Positions 34,396 to 46,139 of a stretch of DNA of 64,000 nucleotides are shown here, piece by piece. The DNA lies in assembly GCA_032718475.1 (NCBI GenBank), contig JAUCBJ010008641.1:1-64000 (forward strand), given 5' to 3'. This stretch comes from Nemertoderma westbladi. Its lineage: Eukaryota; Xenacoelomorpha; Nemertodermatida; Nemertodermatidae. The translations under genes were made by a program, and so were the position numbers. A model generated the notes under the pieces. The model searched no databases. It was not told where the DNA came from and was given only the letters and a program-made list of their open reading frames with translations. The first letter of the stretch is position 1, and each line of letters opens with the position of its first letter.

Positions 34396-36319
34396 ACATA
34401 AAAGTTAAAATTAAACAGTAGTACAGTTGTAGGCCTACAGTACTGTAATAGTGAAGCACAATAATACAGTTAGTTTATTAACCTACTGTACCAAATGAAA
34501 CATCACAACACACTGTAGTCAGTGAATATTTTTGATAGTTTGGTTGGTTCATTCATAGGTATCGTTACTTACATCTTCTGTTATCTTAGTGTTCTTTCCT
34601 ATTCTTATGTTTACACACACTGATAAGACACACTTATCATGGCATCCTACAGTATAATACTGTCTGTATAATACCGAGAGTTCTACAGCGTCTCAAGTAT
34701 ACTGAAATACTTAAGACGCTGCTGTAGACCTCTCTACCCACTTGCTCTTCGTCGAAACCTACTGTAGTACAGTAATCCCATTTCTGAATGCGGCTAGAGT
34801 GGAGCAGAGTCCCCTGTATTGTACTGAACAAGAACAGTATACAAACAATTACCTAAATACAATACTAATTTTATACCAGACAGTTATACAGTATCTGTTA
34901 CCATTAATTAACTAAGTGGAACATTAGCATGGGTTGAGATAAGGTCATACAGTAGGCCTACTCAACTCGTATGTTACTGAAATCCACCGGCGGAATTAAT
35001 ATATATATGTGGACAAACATTACATATTTCCCCATCCCTACTGTACATTACGTGAAAAATACCAGGATTTAACTTTTGGTCGAAATTTTATTGAATTTTA
35101 ACGAACCTGCCTATTAATAGGCCAGGGTAGATTTTGGCAAGAGTTGAGCCGTTCAAAAACACGATGTGGTTGTGTGTGTGTATATGTATATATATGTGTA
35201 TAACCATCCAATATCTCAGAAACCCAATCAGGTACGCAAAAATTTTAATAACAAACTCTCCATAAATTTTGGTTGCGCACAAGACTGTATATTTTTTGTG
35301 GCGTTTCGATCACGGGGTCACTGAAAAATAGCGGTTTTGAAAATTTAAAGTCGAATTTCAACGATTTCAACTCGTCGAGTAGGCACCAACTTTTTTATTT
35401 GAGATATTCAGTCATCTGAGCAACATACAGTATTTGAGCCTCAGAATCTTTTCAAATATCGCCAATCTCGCACAGAACGTCGCCAAAATTTGTTAGTCCG
35501 GCAAAAAAAAACGCACAAATTCGTCTAAAAGAGTAAATTATTTAGTTGCGGAATAATATGATTCAACTAGAAAAGCCAGCCAGCTGGCTGAAAGGAGACC
35601 GTCCATATACATAGACAAACGTAGTGTACTGTAGTTGGGTCCCTCATCATTCATTATCATCAACTCCCTCCCACCTAACATAGCAGTGAGTAACCTTATA
35701 GATTATTATCATAGGATTCACTGGAAAGAGCTATTCATCTGGTGGGGTAATACATTATACAAACTTACCTTTGATGTTTGATTACTGTCTGGGCTAGAGT
35801 GATATAGTAATAAATTTGGCAAGTAATATACTTCTCTGCAGTTTGGGCTATCCATTCAATAAATAGTAGTAGCTTACTAGGCCCACATGAGTACCAGCAG
35901 CTGGTGTTTCTATCGTTGAGTTGATGGCAATTATCGTGTTTTCATTTTCGCTCACTCAGGGTACTGCGGTACTGGTTTGAGGGGCAGGTTCGTTTAAAGC
36001 CAGCTTGCTGGCTTTCTAGTATATATGAATAATTTATATATTTTTTTAAATTTATCTTAATTAGGTGTTTCATAGCGCTTAATTATATCTTATAAACCTG
36101 TACAGATAGTAAAATAGGTTTAATGTTTTGGTTAAATTCAACCCTACAGTACTGTTACCTGGATACTTAGTAAAAACCTGGTATTCTTAACCTGGGTTAA
36201 ACTGCAAAGTGAAATATAACAGCAGAACGTCTGTTATACGGCCCGCATTACTGTCGAGAACTCAAATCAAATTACGATGTTCAACATTAATAATAGGCAA
36301 TTTAAGCGAAAATGTTTTC
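34396..36319. other. Unique sequence, no gene recognised
   Basis: AT-rich. Contains GT/TA microsatellites at 35166-35203. The paired words CCAGCCAGCTGGCTG (35575) and AGCCAGCTTGCTGGCTT (35998) could be short inverted ends about 430 bp apart, but no TSD or ORF supports an element. Confidence 0.4.
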
Positions 36320-36508
36320 AATAGTAAGGCCTACACTGTATTAACCATAAATTAACCGGTCTATCAATAGTACAGTAGGGCTTACACTGTATTAACCATA
36401 AATTAACCGGTCTATCAATAGTAGGGCCTACACTGTATTAACCATAAATTAACCGGTCTATCAGTAGTAGGGCTTACACTGTATTAACCATAAATTAACC
36501 GTTCTATC
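36320..36508. repeat. Four-copy tandem repeat, about 47 bp
   Basis: TAACCATAAATTAACCGGTC plus TATCAATAGTAGGGCYTACACTGTAT recurs four times with small indels. Confidence 0.92.
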
Positions 36509-36600
36509 TGTAATCGGCATGCTGCATTGGGAATGCTTAGCCTGCTTTATCGACAAAAAAATTGTGCCAACACTACCGCCCTATCACCCCATGACTATCG
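36509..36600 (-). mobile_element. LINE family B copy 8, 3'-terminal fragment
   Basis: AATCGGCATGCTGCATTGGG followed by GAATGCTTAGCCTGC and TATCACCCCATGAC is the complement of the family B 3' end, with an internal deletion. It lacks the rest of the element. Confidence 0.75.
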
Positions 36601-37829
36601 CATTCTTAAGGTTGTGTCCAAGCCTTATACTACTCCGGTAACTGTTATTAAAATTTGTCTATATTGTGACAATATTAAGGTCGCCAAGCGCACTATTTAT
36701 GAAATTCTGGCGTCACCTATCCCAGAAGCAATCCGTAAACCAACTAATAAATAACTAATTTCTTTCACTTTCGCCACCAAGTACAGCACGTTATCCCCTA
36801 GCAACGTCTTTAATTTTTCTCTAGGAATTGAATGATCCTTTTCTCCAAACTCTCTTCATCGATTATCTTATATTTTTATCAGATTATTATTTCGAGTCAT
36901 CGATATCCCACCTGGGGGTTGAACCGGCGCTATACTATAAACAGACATGTTTAGGCCTATAAGGCCTCAGCAGTAGCGTTAGCGTTAACCAGTGCCGCCA
37001 CTTTCCCACTGCCCACTTATATTGAACAGGCAGTCTTCAGTTGCATATCCTATCTCTACTCTAACAGATACGGTAGTAACAGATAATTACAATAAATAAA
37101 CTAACAAAATAATAAACTTACAATAAATTACAATTAAAGTACAACAACAATACCAATAATAAAGCACCATCCAATTCATATGCCTATATTACCGCAATGG
37201 CTACCCCACTTGCCGCACTAACCTATCAAACCCAAACCGTCAATCATGAGTCATCATGTTCGATGAACCACCTGTTTCCTGAAGTCGGATTGAGGGGGGG
37301 GGGGGGGGGGGGGGAACTTCCCACTCGCCGAATTAATTAATATCTAGTCTCAGCGAATCATCCTTATTTATGGCAGTGATTTTTTATGTCCTTTTATTTG
37401 ACTTTTTTGTCCTCCTTTTTTTACGAATTGTGCATAATGACTTTTGTTGTCCCTTTAATGACTTTTGTTGTCCTTTTAATGACTTTTTATATATGTATTT
37501 CTTCAAACTGTCAGACAGCTGATTTCTGGACTGTCAGACAGTTGATTGCCTATGCCTATGCCTGTACATGCCTATGTATGTACATGCCTATGCCTGTATA
37601 TGCCAAAACATTCAAAATTTGTTGATTTCTGGTCTGTCGGACAGTTGGTTTCACTATACCTGTGCCAAAACATTCAAAATTCCATGATTTATAGACTACT
37701 GTATGAGCTAGATTTCTATATGCGCCTGTGGTAAAAGAATCTAAATTTAATAGTTTGTGGTTGTTGTCGATAATCGATTACCATTATGACGTAGCAAAAC
37801 ACTCATTTTATAGCCAAAAAACAATTACC
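36601..37829. other. Non-coding sequence with poly-G and short repeats
   Basis: A G run of about 18 at 37297-37315; a three-copy ACTTTTTGTTGTCC-type repeat at 37439-37490; and ATGCCTATGCCTGTACATGC-type repeats at 37547-37605. No gene recognised. The 75-codon frame at 36527 starts within the LINE scrap and is not convincing. Confidence 0.45.
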
Positions 37830-38745
37830 AATTGATGGAAAGGAGCAGGTTAAGGCCGGATTTTCTAACCAAAACAATAAACAGTCACTTTACCAAATGA
37901 AGGAAAGGAGCGGGTTACAGAGGCTAGCCTTTCTAACCAAAACAATAAACGGTCACTTTACCAAATCAGGGAAAGGAGCGTTATAGAGGCGGGATTTTCT
38001 AACCAAAACAATAAACAATCACTTTAGCAAATGAAGGAAAGGAGCAGGTTACATAAATGGTCTTTTCTAACCAAAATAATAAACGATAACATTACCAATT
38101 GAGGGAAAGGAGCAGGTTAAAGAGGCGGGTTTTTCTAACCAAAACAATAAACGATCACTTTACCAAATCAGGGAAAGGAGCAGGTTACAGAGGCGGGATT
38201 TTCTAACCAAAACATTAAACGATCATTTAACTAATTGAGGGAAAGGGGCGGGTTACAGAGGCGGGATTTTCTAACCAAAACAATAAACAATCACTTTACC
38301 AAATGATGGAAAGGAGCAGGTTACATAGATGGTCTTTACTAACCAAAACAATAAACGATAACATTACCAATTGAGAGAAAGAAGCAGGTTACAGAGGCGG
38401 GATTTTCTAACCAAAACAATAAACGATCACTTAACTAATTGAGGGAAAGGAGCAGGTTACAGAGGCGGGATTTTCTAACCAAAACAATAAACGATCATTT
38501 AACTAATTGAGGGAAAGGGCCAGGTTACAGAGGCGGGATTTTCTAACCAAAACAATAAACAGTCACTTTACCAAATAAAGGAAAGGAGCAGGTTACAGAG
38601 GCGGGATTTTCTAACCAAAACAATAAACGATCACTTAACTAATTGTGGGAAAGGAGGGGGTTACAGAGGCGGGATTTTCTAACCAAATCAATAAACAGTC
38701 ACTTTATCAAATGAAGGAAAGGAGCAGGCTACAGATCAAAAAAAC
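37830..38745 (+). repeat. 68-bp tandem array, about 13 copies
   Basis: Unit: TTCTAACCAAAACAATAAAC, GATCACTTTACCAAATGAGG, GAAAGGAGCAGGTTACAGAG, GCGGGATT. Copies differ at several positions and alternate between two half-types (CACTTTACCAAATGA and CATTTAACTAATTGA). Single copies or scraps occur at 17535 (same strand), 13131 and 45488 (opposite strand), so the unit also exists dispersed. Confidence 0.93.
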
Positions 38746-38978
38746 TATCAAAAAAAGGACAAAAAAAGGATTTAAACGGTCAAGAAAAATTATTGCGCTT
38801 ATTTATTATCAATTAATTAATCAAGGGAACGTATTACAGTGGCATGTTATTCTAACGTAAACAATAAAAGAAATTCAATAGTTACAGTTTCATTATTGCT
38901 TCAGTTTCACATCAGAATAATGGAGAGGCGAGAGAGTTGACTTTTGATTACTCTTAAAATAGACTTCTTATATTAATG

Positions 38979-40568
38979 CTTGCTTGGGCAGCCACCAAAC
39001 ATCGAGGTCAGCCCTACAAGGAAAATATATGACAAGACACTACCTATAGAAACAGGGGACTTCACACCTGCCGAACTCCAAAGAAGCATTAAAAGCATGT
39101 CCAATAATAAAGCGAGTGGATTAGATGAAATCCCAGCGGAGGTATGGAAAACCGGAGTGCTAAATACTGTAGACCATTATTGAATGTTTGCAACCGGATG
39201 TTAAAAGGGGAAAAGCCACCACCAATTTGGACTAAAGGTCAACTAAAGCCTCTCCCCAAGAAAGGAGACCTCGGCATACCAACAAACTATCGTGGGATCT
39301 GTCTGCTTGTGGTAGCTGCCAAAATATACAATAAACTGATTCTATATAGGATTAGGCCTCACATAGAGAAACTACTGCGTAAGAGCCAAAACGGATTTCG
39401 ACCAAGTAGATCAACAATAGCTCAGATACTTGCACTACGGAGACTGATTGAAGGAATTAAGTCAAAGAATCTCCCCGCAGTCATGACTTTTGTGGACTTC
39501 AAGAAGGCATTCGACTCCATCCATAGAGGTAAAATGCTTGAAATCCTAAGAGCTTATGGAATACCAGAAGTAATTGTTGCTGGCATTGGATTGTTATATT
39601 GTGACACAGAAGCGCAGGTACTCTCACCAGATGGTGAAACTGAGTTTTTCTCAATCCTGGCTGGCGTACTGCAAGGTGACACATTAGCACCATTACTATT
39701 TGTAATTGTGCTGGATTACGCAATGAGGACGGCCACAAAGGGTGAAGATCTGGGATTCACACTTCAAGAACGCAGAAGTAGTAGATATCCGGCAACTACA
39801 GTCACAGACACCGACTTTGCGGATGGCATCGCCCTGCTCTCTAATACGCTAGCAGATGCACAGCTTCTACTAAATAAAGTGGAGAGGGCTGCTAAGGAGG
39901 TTGGATTGCATATAAATGCTACCAAGACCGAATTCATGACCTTTAATGTTGATGGAAACTTGACAACCATTGATAATAATCAACTAAGGAAGGTCGATGA
40001 CTTCCAGTACCTTGGATCATGGATAGAGAGTAGCAAAAAGGACATAGAAGTTAGGAAAGCAAAGGCTTGGGTAGCTCTATCAAAAATGGATACCATCTGG
40101 AAATCAGATCTCTCCAGGCACCTGAAGACTAAGTTCTTTCGAGCCACAGTGGAAAGTGTATTTTTATACGGCGGTGAGACCTGGACACTGACTAAATCAC
40201 TTGAACAACGAATTGATGGTTGCTACACAAGACTACTAAGGGCAGCCCTAAACATCAGCTGGAGACAACACATGACAAACTCCGAGCTTTATGGTACAAT
40301 ACCACCTGTATCAACCACCCTCCGTGAACGCAGATTAAGATTCAGTGGGCACTGCTGGCGAAGTAAAGACGAGGTCATACCAGATCTACTTCTCTGGCAA
40401 CCAACTCATGGAAAGCGTAGTCGTGGACGACCTGCCATAACATATATAGATCAACTTGAAAGGGATACTGAACTTGGGAGAAACGAAATTGCGACAACTA
40501 TGGAGAATCGGGAAGCCTGGAAGGATCTCATTTCCTCTGTCCGAGTTAGCTCGACCTAGTAGTAGTAG
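38979..40568 (+). mobile_element. LINE family A insertion, 5'-truncated, with 10-bp TSD
   Basis: A non-LTR retrotransposon (RTE/CR1-like reverse transcriptase) flanked by the direct repeat TATATTAATG at 38969-38978 and 40569-40578, a clean target-site duplication. The 3' end is (TAG)n, as in family B. The 5' end is truncated within the region before the RT (NNKASGLDEIPAEVWK). The two families share layout and about the same C-terminal architecture but are clearly different in sequence. Confidence 0.93.
38980..40559 (+). pseudogene. Reverse transcriptase of LINE A, frameshifted, catalytic D to G
   Basis: The reading begins in one frame (38980-39180: NNKASGLDEIPAEVWKTGVL) and continues in another from about 39160 to the stop at 40559. 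The second frame holds almost the full RT: NGFRPSRSTIAQILALRR, FVDFKKAFDSI (motif A), GVLQGDTLAPLLF (motif B), then TDFADGIALLS, where the expected FADD is FADG. The second catalytic aspartate is glycine (codon GGC at 39825, residue 228 of the second frame). VGLHINATKTEFM and a C-terminal region with RRLRFSGHCWR follow. The frameshift and the catalytic change both argue that this copy is dead. Confidence 0.92.
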
Positions 40569-40578
40569 TATATTAATG

Positions 40579-42786
40579 TATCAAGCAAAAAGGGCCTAAT
40601 TATGAATAAAAATACCCATAACATAGAACTTTACTTTTTTTCACCTTTACTTTTCCGTAAATAAATAATTATCTCGAAAATAATAAAAATAGGTTCTGCT
40701 TTTTTCCATTTTAACTAAAATACTAAATACATCTGAAATTTTTATTTTTTCATTATTTGCAATAATTTCTACATAGAATACCGGTAACACATTCATAACA
40801 TACAGTCAAAGAATTTAAGGGAATTGTTGATGGGATGCGTGCAATGGTGCAAACACGCTTCTATCGGATTTAGTACTGTAGTGGTGGCCAGACCTGGTAG
40901 ACCCATTATACTGTATGTACACGAAATGGGACCTTCGCACAGCTCAGCGCAGCACGTGACATAATCTTATGTTAAGTCGAATGAATTAAAAGCAAATTCT
41001 AAGCAGATGTCCCCTAATCACATAGATCACCACATAGAGGCAGACTTGGTACCTGCAGTCGATGTTAGACCTCACAAAAACTCATTCTAATGTCTAGAAT
41101 ATATATGTACCAGGTTTAATCAGGAAGAAAGGATTATAAACAATAATACGAAAGGGCTGAAGCTTTTCATTTCAAACATTTCGAAAATCTTTTCATTTCA
41201 GCCCTCTAGCGGTAGACTGAATAACTTCCTTGAATCACATTCCTCAAAAAGGCATGTAGTCTGGTACAGTACATGTGTGGTAGTCGTATCACAATGGTAC
41301 ACGTGTACATGTGTGAAACCGGGCCATATTCCAAGATTCAGCTTAAACAGATTAAGATAACAGGAAATGGGGAAGGTTGACACTTTCAAACATTTCGCTC
41401 TCTTGCGACAGACTGGAGAACTGCAGACGTATAAGTCTCCTTTGAATGACACAGCTAATGGTCAAGTACAAATCTACCAAGTTTCAGCTTGAGTGAAATA
41501 AAAGCAAAGAAATGGGAAGACATTTATGCTTAGACATGTAGCTCTCTGCGAGAGACTATTGAACTAATGGTGTCTGAAAATCTCTAAAAATGCTTAACTT
41601 TTGATTTTATTGATACCTGCTAAGTTTCAATTCGATAGCTTTAAATCCGACTAAGTTATTAGCATGACAATGCTGGTAACGACAACGCCAACAACGACTA
41701 CTGTTCAACATGGTTTACCGTAAGTGTACCTGGTTGTTTTTTCTCCGGTGTTGTAATTAAATGTTATTTTAACTATTGTGTATGTGTAATAATAATTTAA
41801 ACCAAATTGTTCATATCAAATATTGCTTAACTTTCCATTCACTAAATGAAACTAATGTATTACAGTACTATCGTGAAATAAATATTATCCATTTTTAAAA
41901 TAAAACTGCGTTACTACGTATTGCATGTTAAATAATTTGGAACATATATTGATCATATAGCTCTCGATTTTCTATCATAATAAAATACCTCGAGTATGGC
42001 GAAAATAATGTTCTACATTATTTAACGTACAATAAGTACTTATTATTTTGGCTTTGGCTTAATGAAGAATGTGTACACCAAATTAATTGCACACCTCGTA
42101 ACTGTTGCTAGGCAACATAATTAAACAAAGCTTATTGATCGAGATCAGCTAATCTGACTGTGTGCGTTACATACATTCCGCATTCAGACATTTGTTTTCG
42201 GTCTCAGTCATTCTCTCTCTCTCAGGCCCAGGCCAGGCCTGTCGTCCAGGTATCATTTCACTTTACCGGTAACTAAATACAGAAATATATCTAAAATGTT
42301 TTCCACTTATTTCTGTATTTACTGATTTATTCTGTTATTACTGTATTAGGCTAGTATAACTGTATAAGGAATTGTACCGGTGCCGGTGCATATCTTTGGT
42401 ACCCGCCACTTTTGATTTTATTTCGATAAATAGTTGCCACCACCCTCTGACCCACCGGTTTAGTTTTGGATTAGGGTTAGTTGGGCAGGGCAATATGAAA
42501 TAGTAGTAGATAAAGTCACCTGTATGCCTGTCAGACTGTAGGACTTCGTAGATCATTTTAGCATATTGATTACTCATTACCAGATTACTGTATGGTATGA
42601 TATTGCTGTCCGACATTGTCGGATATTACTATCCGACTATTCTTTGCCTTTCAATTACCGGTAACTATAAATCTTTAATTTTTATTTAATTAATCTTTAT
42701 TAATTTGATCATTTATAGATTATATCAATTGTTCAAACAATCTGGCCTATTTTTCAACTGCAAAATTCCGTTATTTTTACCCAAAA
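40579..42786. other. Intergenic sequence upstream of the FAM161-like gene
   Basis: AT-rich. Diverged repeats containing CTCTCTGCGAGAGACT and CGCTCTCTTGCGACAGACT lie at 41050-41700, with TACCAAGTTTCAGCTTGAGT-type words; they look like an old repeat of unit about 180 bp. A pyrimidine tract ending in CTCTCTCTCAG at 42211-42223, followed by GTCCAGGTATC, could be a splice site of a 5' UTR exon; this is speculative. Confidence 0.4.
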
Positions 42787-45003
42787 ATGGCAGAAATTGC
42801 GTCGAGAGTTAATAATCGCCACGGGATGCAATCCTTGAAGTATTCGATGATGAAGTACAACGTTGCACCGTGTAAACATGAAGCTGGATATAAGGAAGTT
42901 TCTAAAGAGAACGACGTCGAACCAGTAGAAAATGATATAGTTCCATTGAGTAGCGAGATTAATCAACCCCCAAGCCACGACGATATTCTGCAACACTTAG
43001 TCGATAATATGGCGACAATGGAACCAGAAGAATTCTACGAGAAATTACATAAATTAAAAGAGGAGCATCGAGAGACGCTTGATAAATATGAGAGAGTTTA
43101 CGGAGACAAAATCCTCCGAGCTGAAAGCGAGGAGGATATAGAAAACGAAAGATACTCGGATATAATAATACCGGAGGGGGATAAACTACCGCGGGATAAA
43201 GTCCGAGATTTATCGAGTAAACCGCCGCTGGATCCGGCAGGACGGAGTAGGAAGGAAGTTTGGACGCGAGACCGGGAAGATATCGACGTTGGACACGGAG
43301 AAGAATCGGCGAAACAGACTGGAATGGACGACAGCTTCGTCTCGTCCTCCAAGTCCATAGTCGACGAACTGTGGGAGGGGTTCTCCATCGACAACTACCC
43401 ACGGAGGAGAAACTCAAGTCTGGATCGACAACTAGATAAATATTACAAGGAGACGAAAACCGAACCCAAGAAGGATAAATGGACGCCGGTTATAACTGTC
43501 CCGGATCCTTTCAAAATGACCATCAGAGAGGCGACAAAGCCGAAAGGGAGGAGCCGCTGTCAGGAAGAGTTAGAGGAGGATCGTCTGAGAAAGCTACTGG
43601 CGGAGGAGGCGGAATGTTCGGTGAAGTTTAAGGCTCGTCAACCTCCCGCCCATATCTACGTTCCGTTGTACGACGAGTTGCGGAGGAAGGCAGAGCAACG
43701 TAGGATGGAGAATCACGATCTACGAATGGAAGTTCTAAGGGCAACGGAACGCCCGTTTAAGTTCCACGACAGGGACGTGGAGAAACGCGAGTTAAGAGAA
43801 TCGATAGTCGCGGATCGGTTGGAGGGCTTCAGTGGGGGGAAGTTTAACCGTCGGTGTCTGAAGGGGGAAGAGAGAGACTCGTACGTTAAACCGTTCAAAG
43901 CTCGGAGTATCCCGATGGAGATCTACGGTCCGACGGCAGCGGACCGACAGAAGGAGGCGGAGTTGTACCGGGATGTCAGAGTCCGAATGCGAGCCGAGGA
44001 GACGCTGCGAAAGTCGAAACTCCCGCCGAGGTTGAGGGACAGCAAAGCCAACGAGAATATCCGACACAAGATATCGGATATCCGGGCCGATATCCGGAGC
44101 GAAGGGAATCCCTACAGCGACGCGTGTACCTTCCACCCGCGGGTAAACCAAAGGATACCGGACCACGACGAACAGTTCAAACAGTTCCAGAAGGAGTCGG
44201 AACGGCGTAAGGAACGGAGAGGTCCGACCGTGGTGAAACCGTTCCGACTCAGAACAAACAACATCCGCGAAACTAAAGACGACGTCTACAAGGACATGTT
44301 GCGAGACGAAATGCAGTTGAGAGAGAATCGCTGGCCGTATCAGGGCCCGCGCGCGCCGGTTCGCTCGTCCCAGAACTTCTCCCTCCGTAAGTCGCACTCA
44401 ATGGATGCCATTCCGCACAAGATGACGCGTTCCGCCGAGCTCTACAAAGACGTTCGGAGGAGTAAAGCCTACGAGGAGGATGTGAAACGGAATCACGACC
44501 AGTTCGCCGATAAACAGCGGGAGAAGAACGAGCGTCAGTTGCGGAGGACGATAGCGGATAAATCGAAGGCGTATTACTGGAAGCGACCGAGTTCCGACGC
44601 CAAAGAGTTGCGGAGACAGGAGCGACTGCAGGAAGCCGAGTACCAACGGAAGCTCGCGGAGATAATGGGCCGGGTCCAATCGCGGCCGTTGCTTATCGAG
44701 AGGATGAGCGAGGAGAACGCCCGTCGGATAGCGGAACGGAAGTACGAACGAGCGCTGCGAGAGGCGGGATTGTCGCGAGAGTTTGTGGCGTCGCAGGCGA
44801 CTCGCTCGGACGGAGTTTCCAGCTACACCGGGGAGGATTCCGACCCCCGCGGTTTATTCGCTAAGATTTACGTTCATGCTGATGAGGAATTCTCCGAGAG
44901 CACACCGGCTAACGATACCTTTACTATCGACCAACACAGCGGCATTGTGGAGGAAGCGAATTATGTTGACGATGATTACCAAGAGGATTGTTGGGGGTTT
45001 TGA
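42787..45003 (+). CDS. FAM161-like centrosomal/ciliary protein, 738 aa
   Basis: Single-exon gene for a FAM161 family (UPF0564) protein. In vertebrates FAM161A and FAM161B bind microtubules and sit at the centrosome, basal body and connecting cilium; a similar place is inferred here. Residues 1-240 are acidic and variable. The family domain spans about 240-660 and is Arg/Lys/Glu-rich with long predicted helices. Three copies of a family-typical basic motif are visible: VKFKARQPPAHIYVPLYDEL (279-298), KPFKARSIPMEIYGP (368-382) and KPFRLRTN (484-491). The C-terminus (670-738) is acidic. Vertebrate members have about 540-720 residues, so the length fits. The start is the first Met after AT-rich DNA (CCCAAAAATGG, a fair Kozak context). 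The frame is clearly more GC-rich than its surroundings. No frameshift is seen. Which of A or B it matches better is not decidable by eye. Confidence 0.92.
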   Translation: MAEIASRVNNRHGMQSLKYSMMKYNVAPCKHEAGYKEVSKENDVEPVENDIVPLSSEINQPPSHDDILQHLVDNMATMEPEEFYEKLHKLKEEHRETLDKYERVYGDKILRAESEEDIENERYSDIIIPEGDKLPRDKVRDLSSKPPLDPAGRSRKEVWTRDREDIDVGHGEESAKQTGMDDSFVSSSKSIVDELWEGFSIDNYPRRRNSSLDRQLDKYYKETKTEPKKDKWTPVITVPDPFKMTIREATKPKGRSRCQEELEEDRLRKLLAEEAECSVKFKARQPPAHIYVPLYDELRRKAEQRRMENHDLRMEVLRATERPFKFHDRDVEKRELRESIVADRLEGFSGGKFNRRCLKGEERDSYVKPFKARSIPMEIYGPTAADRQKEAELYRDVRVRMRAEETLRKSKLPPRLRDSKANENIRHKISDIRADIRSEGNPYSDACTFHPRVNQRIPDHDEQFKQFQKESERRKERRGPTVVKPFRLRTNNIRETKDDVYKDMLRDEMQLRENRWPYQGPRAPVRSSQNFSLRKSHSMDAIPHKMTRSAELYKDVRRSKAYEEDVKRNHDQFADKQREKNERQLRRTIADKSKAYYWKRPSSDAKELRRQERLQEAEYQRKLAEIMGRVQSRPLLIERMSEENARRIAERKYERALREAGLSREFVASQATRSDGVSSYTGEDSDPRGLFAKIYVHADEEFSESTPANDTFTIDQHSGIVEEANYVDDDYQEDCWGF

Positions 45004-45262
45004 GTTATTAAATTGTTTCTCATTTTTTTCAAGTCACAATCCCTAAAAATTATCTGCTGTAGATATTTACGCGACTTACGATGTACCATCTGGGCTGGGG
45101 AACCTAAATGCCCATCATGTTTATGTATATTTTGTGCCGGTGTGTTCCATCCACTTTGGTTTTATATGTTATATACATTTTGTACTCGTGACTTTCATAT
45201 ATTTTTGGCGGGAATGTTTTATTTCATTTTTGTATTTCATAATAAATCAGGGGAATGAATAA
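45004..45262 (+). promoter_or_regulatory. 3' UTR with poly(A) signal of the FAM161-like gene
   Basis: AATAAA at 45241-45246, about 240 bp after the stop, is the likely poly(A) signal. A second AATAAA follows at 45323. Confidence 0.6.
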
Positions 45263-46139
45263 TGCAAATTAATTAATAGTTTAATAGTAATTAATAATTA
45301 ATTAATACATTGATTAATATTTAATAAAGAAACTTTCATTGATCAAAACTGCATTCACTTCTTACCGGTCGGAATCAAAGTTCAACCCCCTCGAGAGAAA
45401 ATAGACCCAAATAACAGCTGATTCGCTCCAAAATAGAACTGTAACCTATTCATTGACTTTTGTGTATTGTTAGAATAACGTGTCACTCTAACCTGCTCCT
45501 TTCCCTTAATTGATAATTAGCATTGGTATTTCTCAGAAAATGTGCTAATTTACCGTAATAATCCAATATTATGTAATAAATATTTATTTTGGCCAACCAA
45601 TATATATTTGAGTCATTCATGTTCAGTATATTCAGCTTCTTTATTTCTTTACTTTAACTTTGTCGTGTTGTTTTAATATTTACAATTATTTTTCCCACGT
45701 CCGTTTTCCAGCCACATTTCACTATTAACTATAATATGTCCGACGAAGAACGGAGAATATATGAGATGCGTCGGGTTCAATATCTCCGCATAAAGATTGA
45801 GAAAAAAGTTAAAAGCAAAAATAATAATTCCCACTTGTGCGAATAAGATACCCGCCAATTTTATTAAACTTTGTATGAATTCAACTAAATGCTACTCCTC
45901 CCACATTTTTTAATCAAATTGTTTGAAATTTTCGGTCATTGATCAATATAATGACCAAAAACCTTTAGATAATTTTCATCGGAAGTTTTTTCAAATTATC
46001 GGCTCAAAACACAACATAGATTAGAATTTGAGTGGCGCAAAAACGACAAATAAAAATTCCAAGTAAAATGCATTTAAAGTTTAAACCTTCCCTAGCAAAA
46101 TTGTCGGTTTCTTTCTGAATGTCAATATGTAATAAACTT
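45263..46139. other. AT-rich spacer with a 68-bp repeat scrap
   Basis: AACCTGCTCCTTTCCCTTAA at 45490-45509 is the reverse complement of the 68-bp repeat core. No gene recognised. Confidence 0.4.

Noticed and set aside
35575-36018. Inverted pair CCAGCCAGCTGGCTG / AGCCAGCTTGCTGGCTT as element ends
   Set aside because: Short, partly self-complementary words with no TSD and no inner structure.
36527-36754. 75-codon plus-strand frame
   Set aside because: Its start lies within a LINE scrap and it has no recognisable similarity.
43792-44397. 201-codon minus-strand frame inside the FAM161-like gene
   Set aside because: It is antisense to a clear coding gene and has no recognisable domain. It is a by-product of GC-rich coding sequence.
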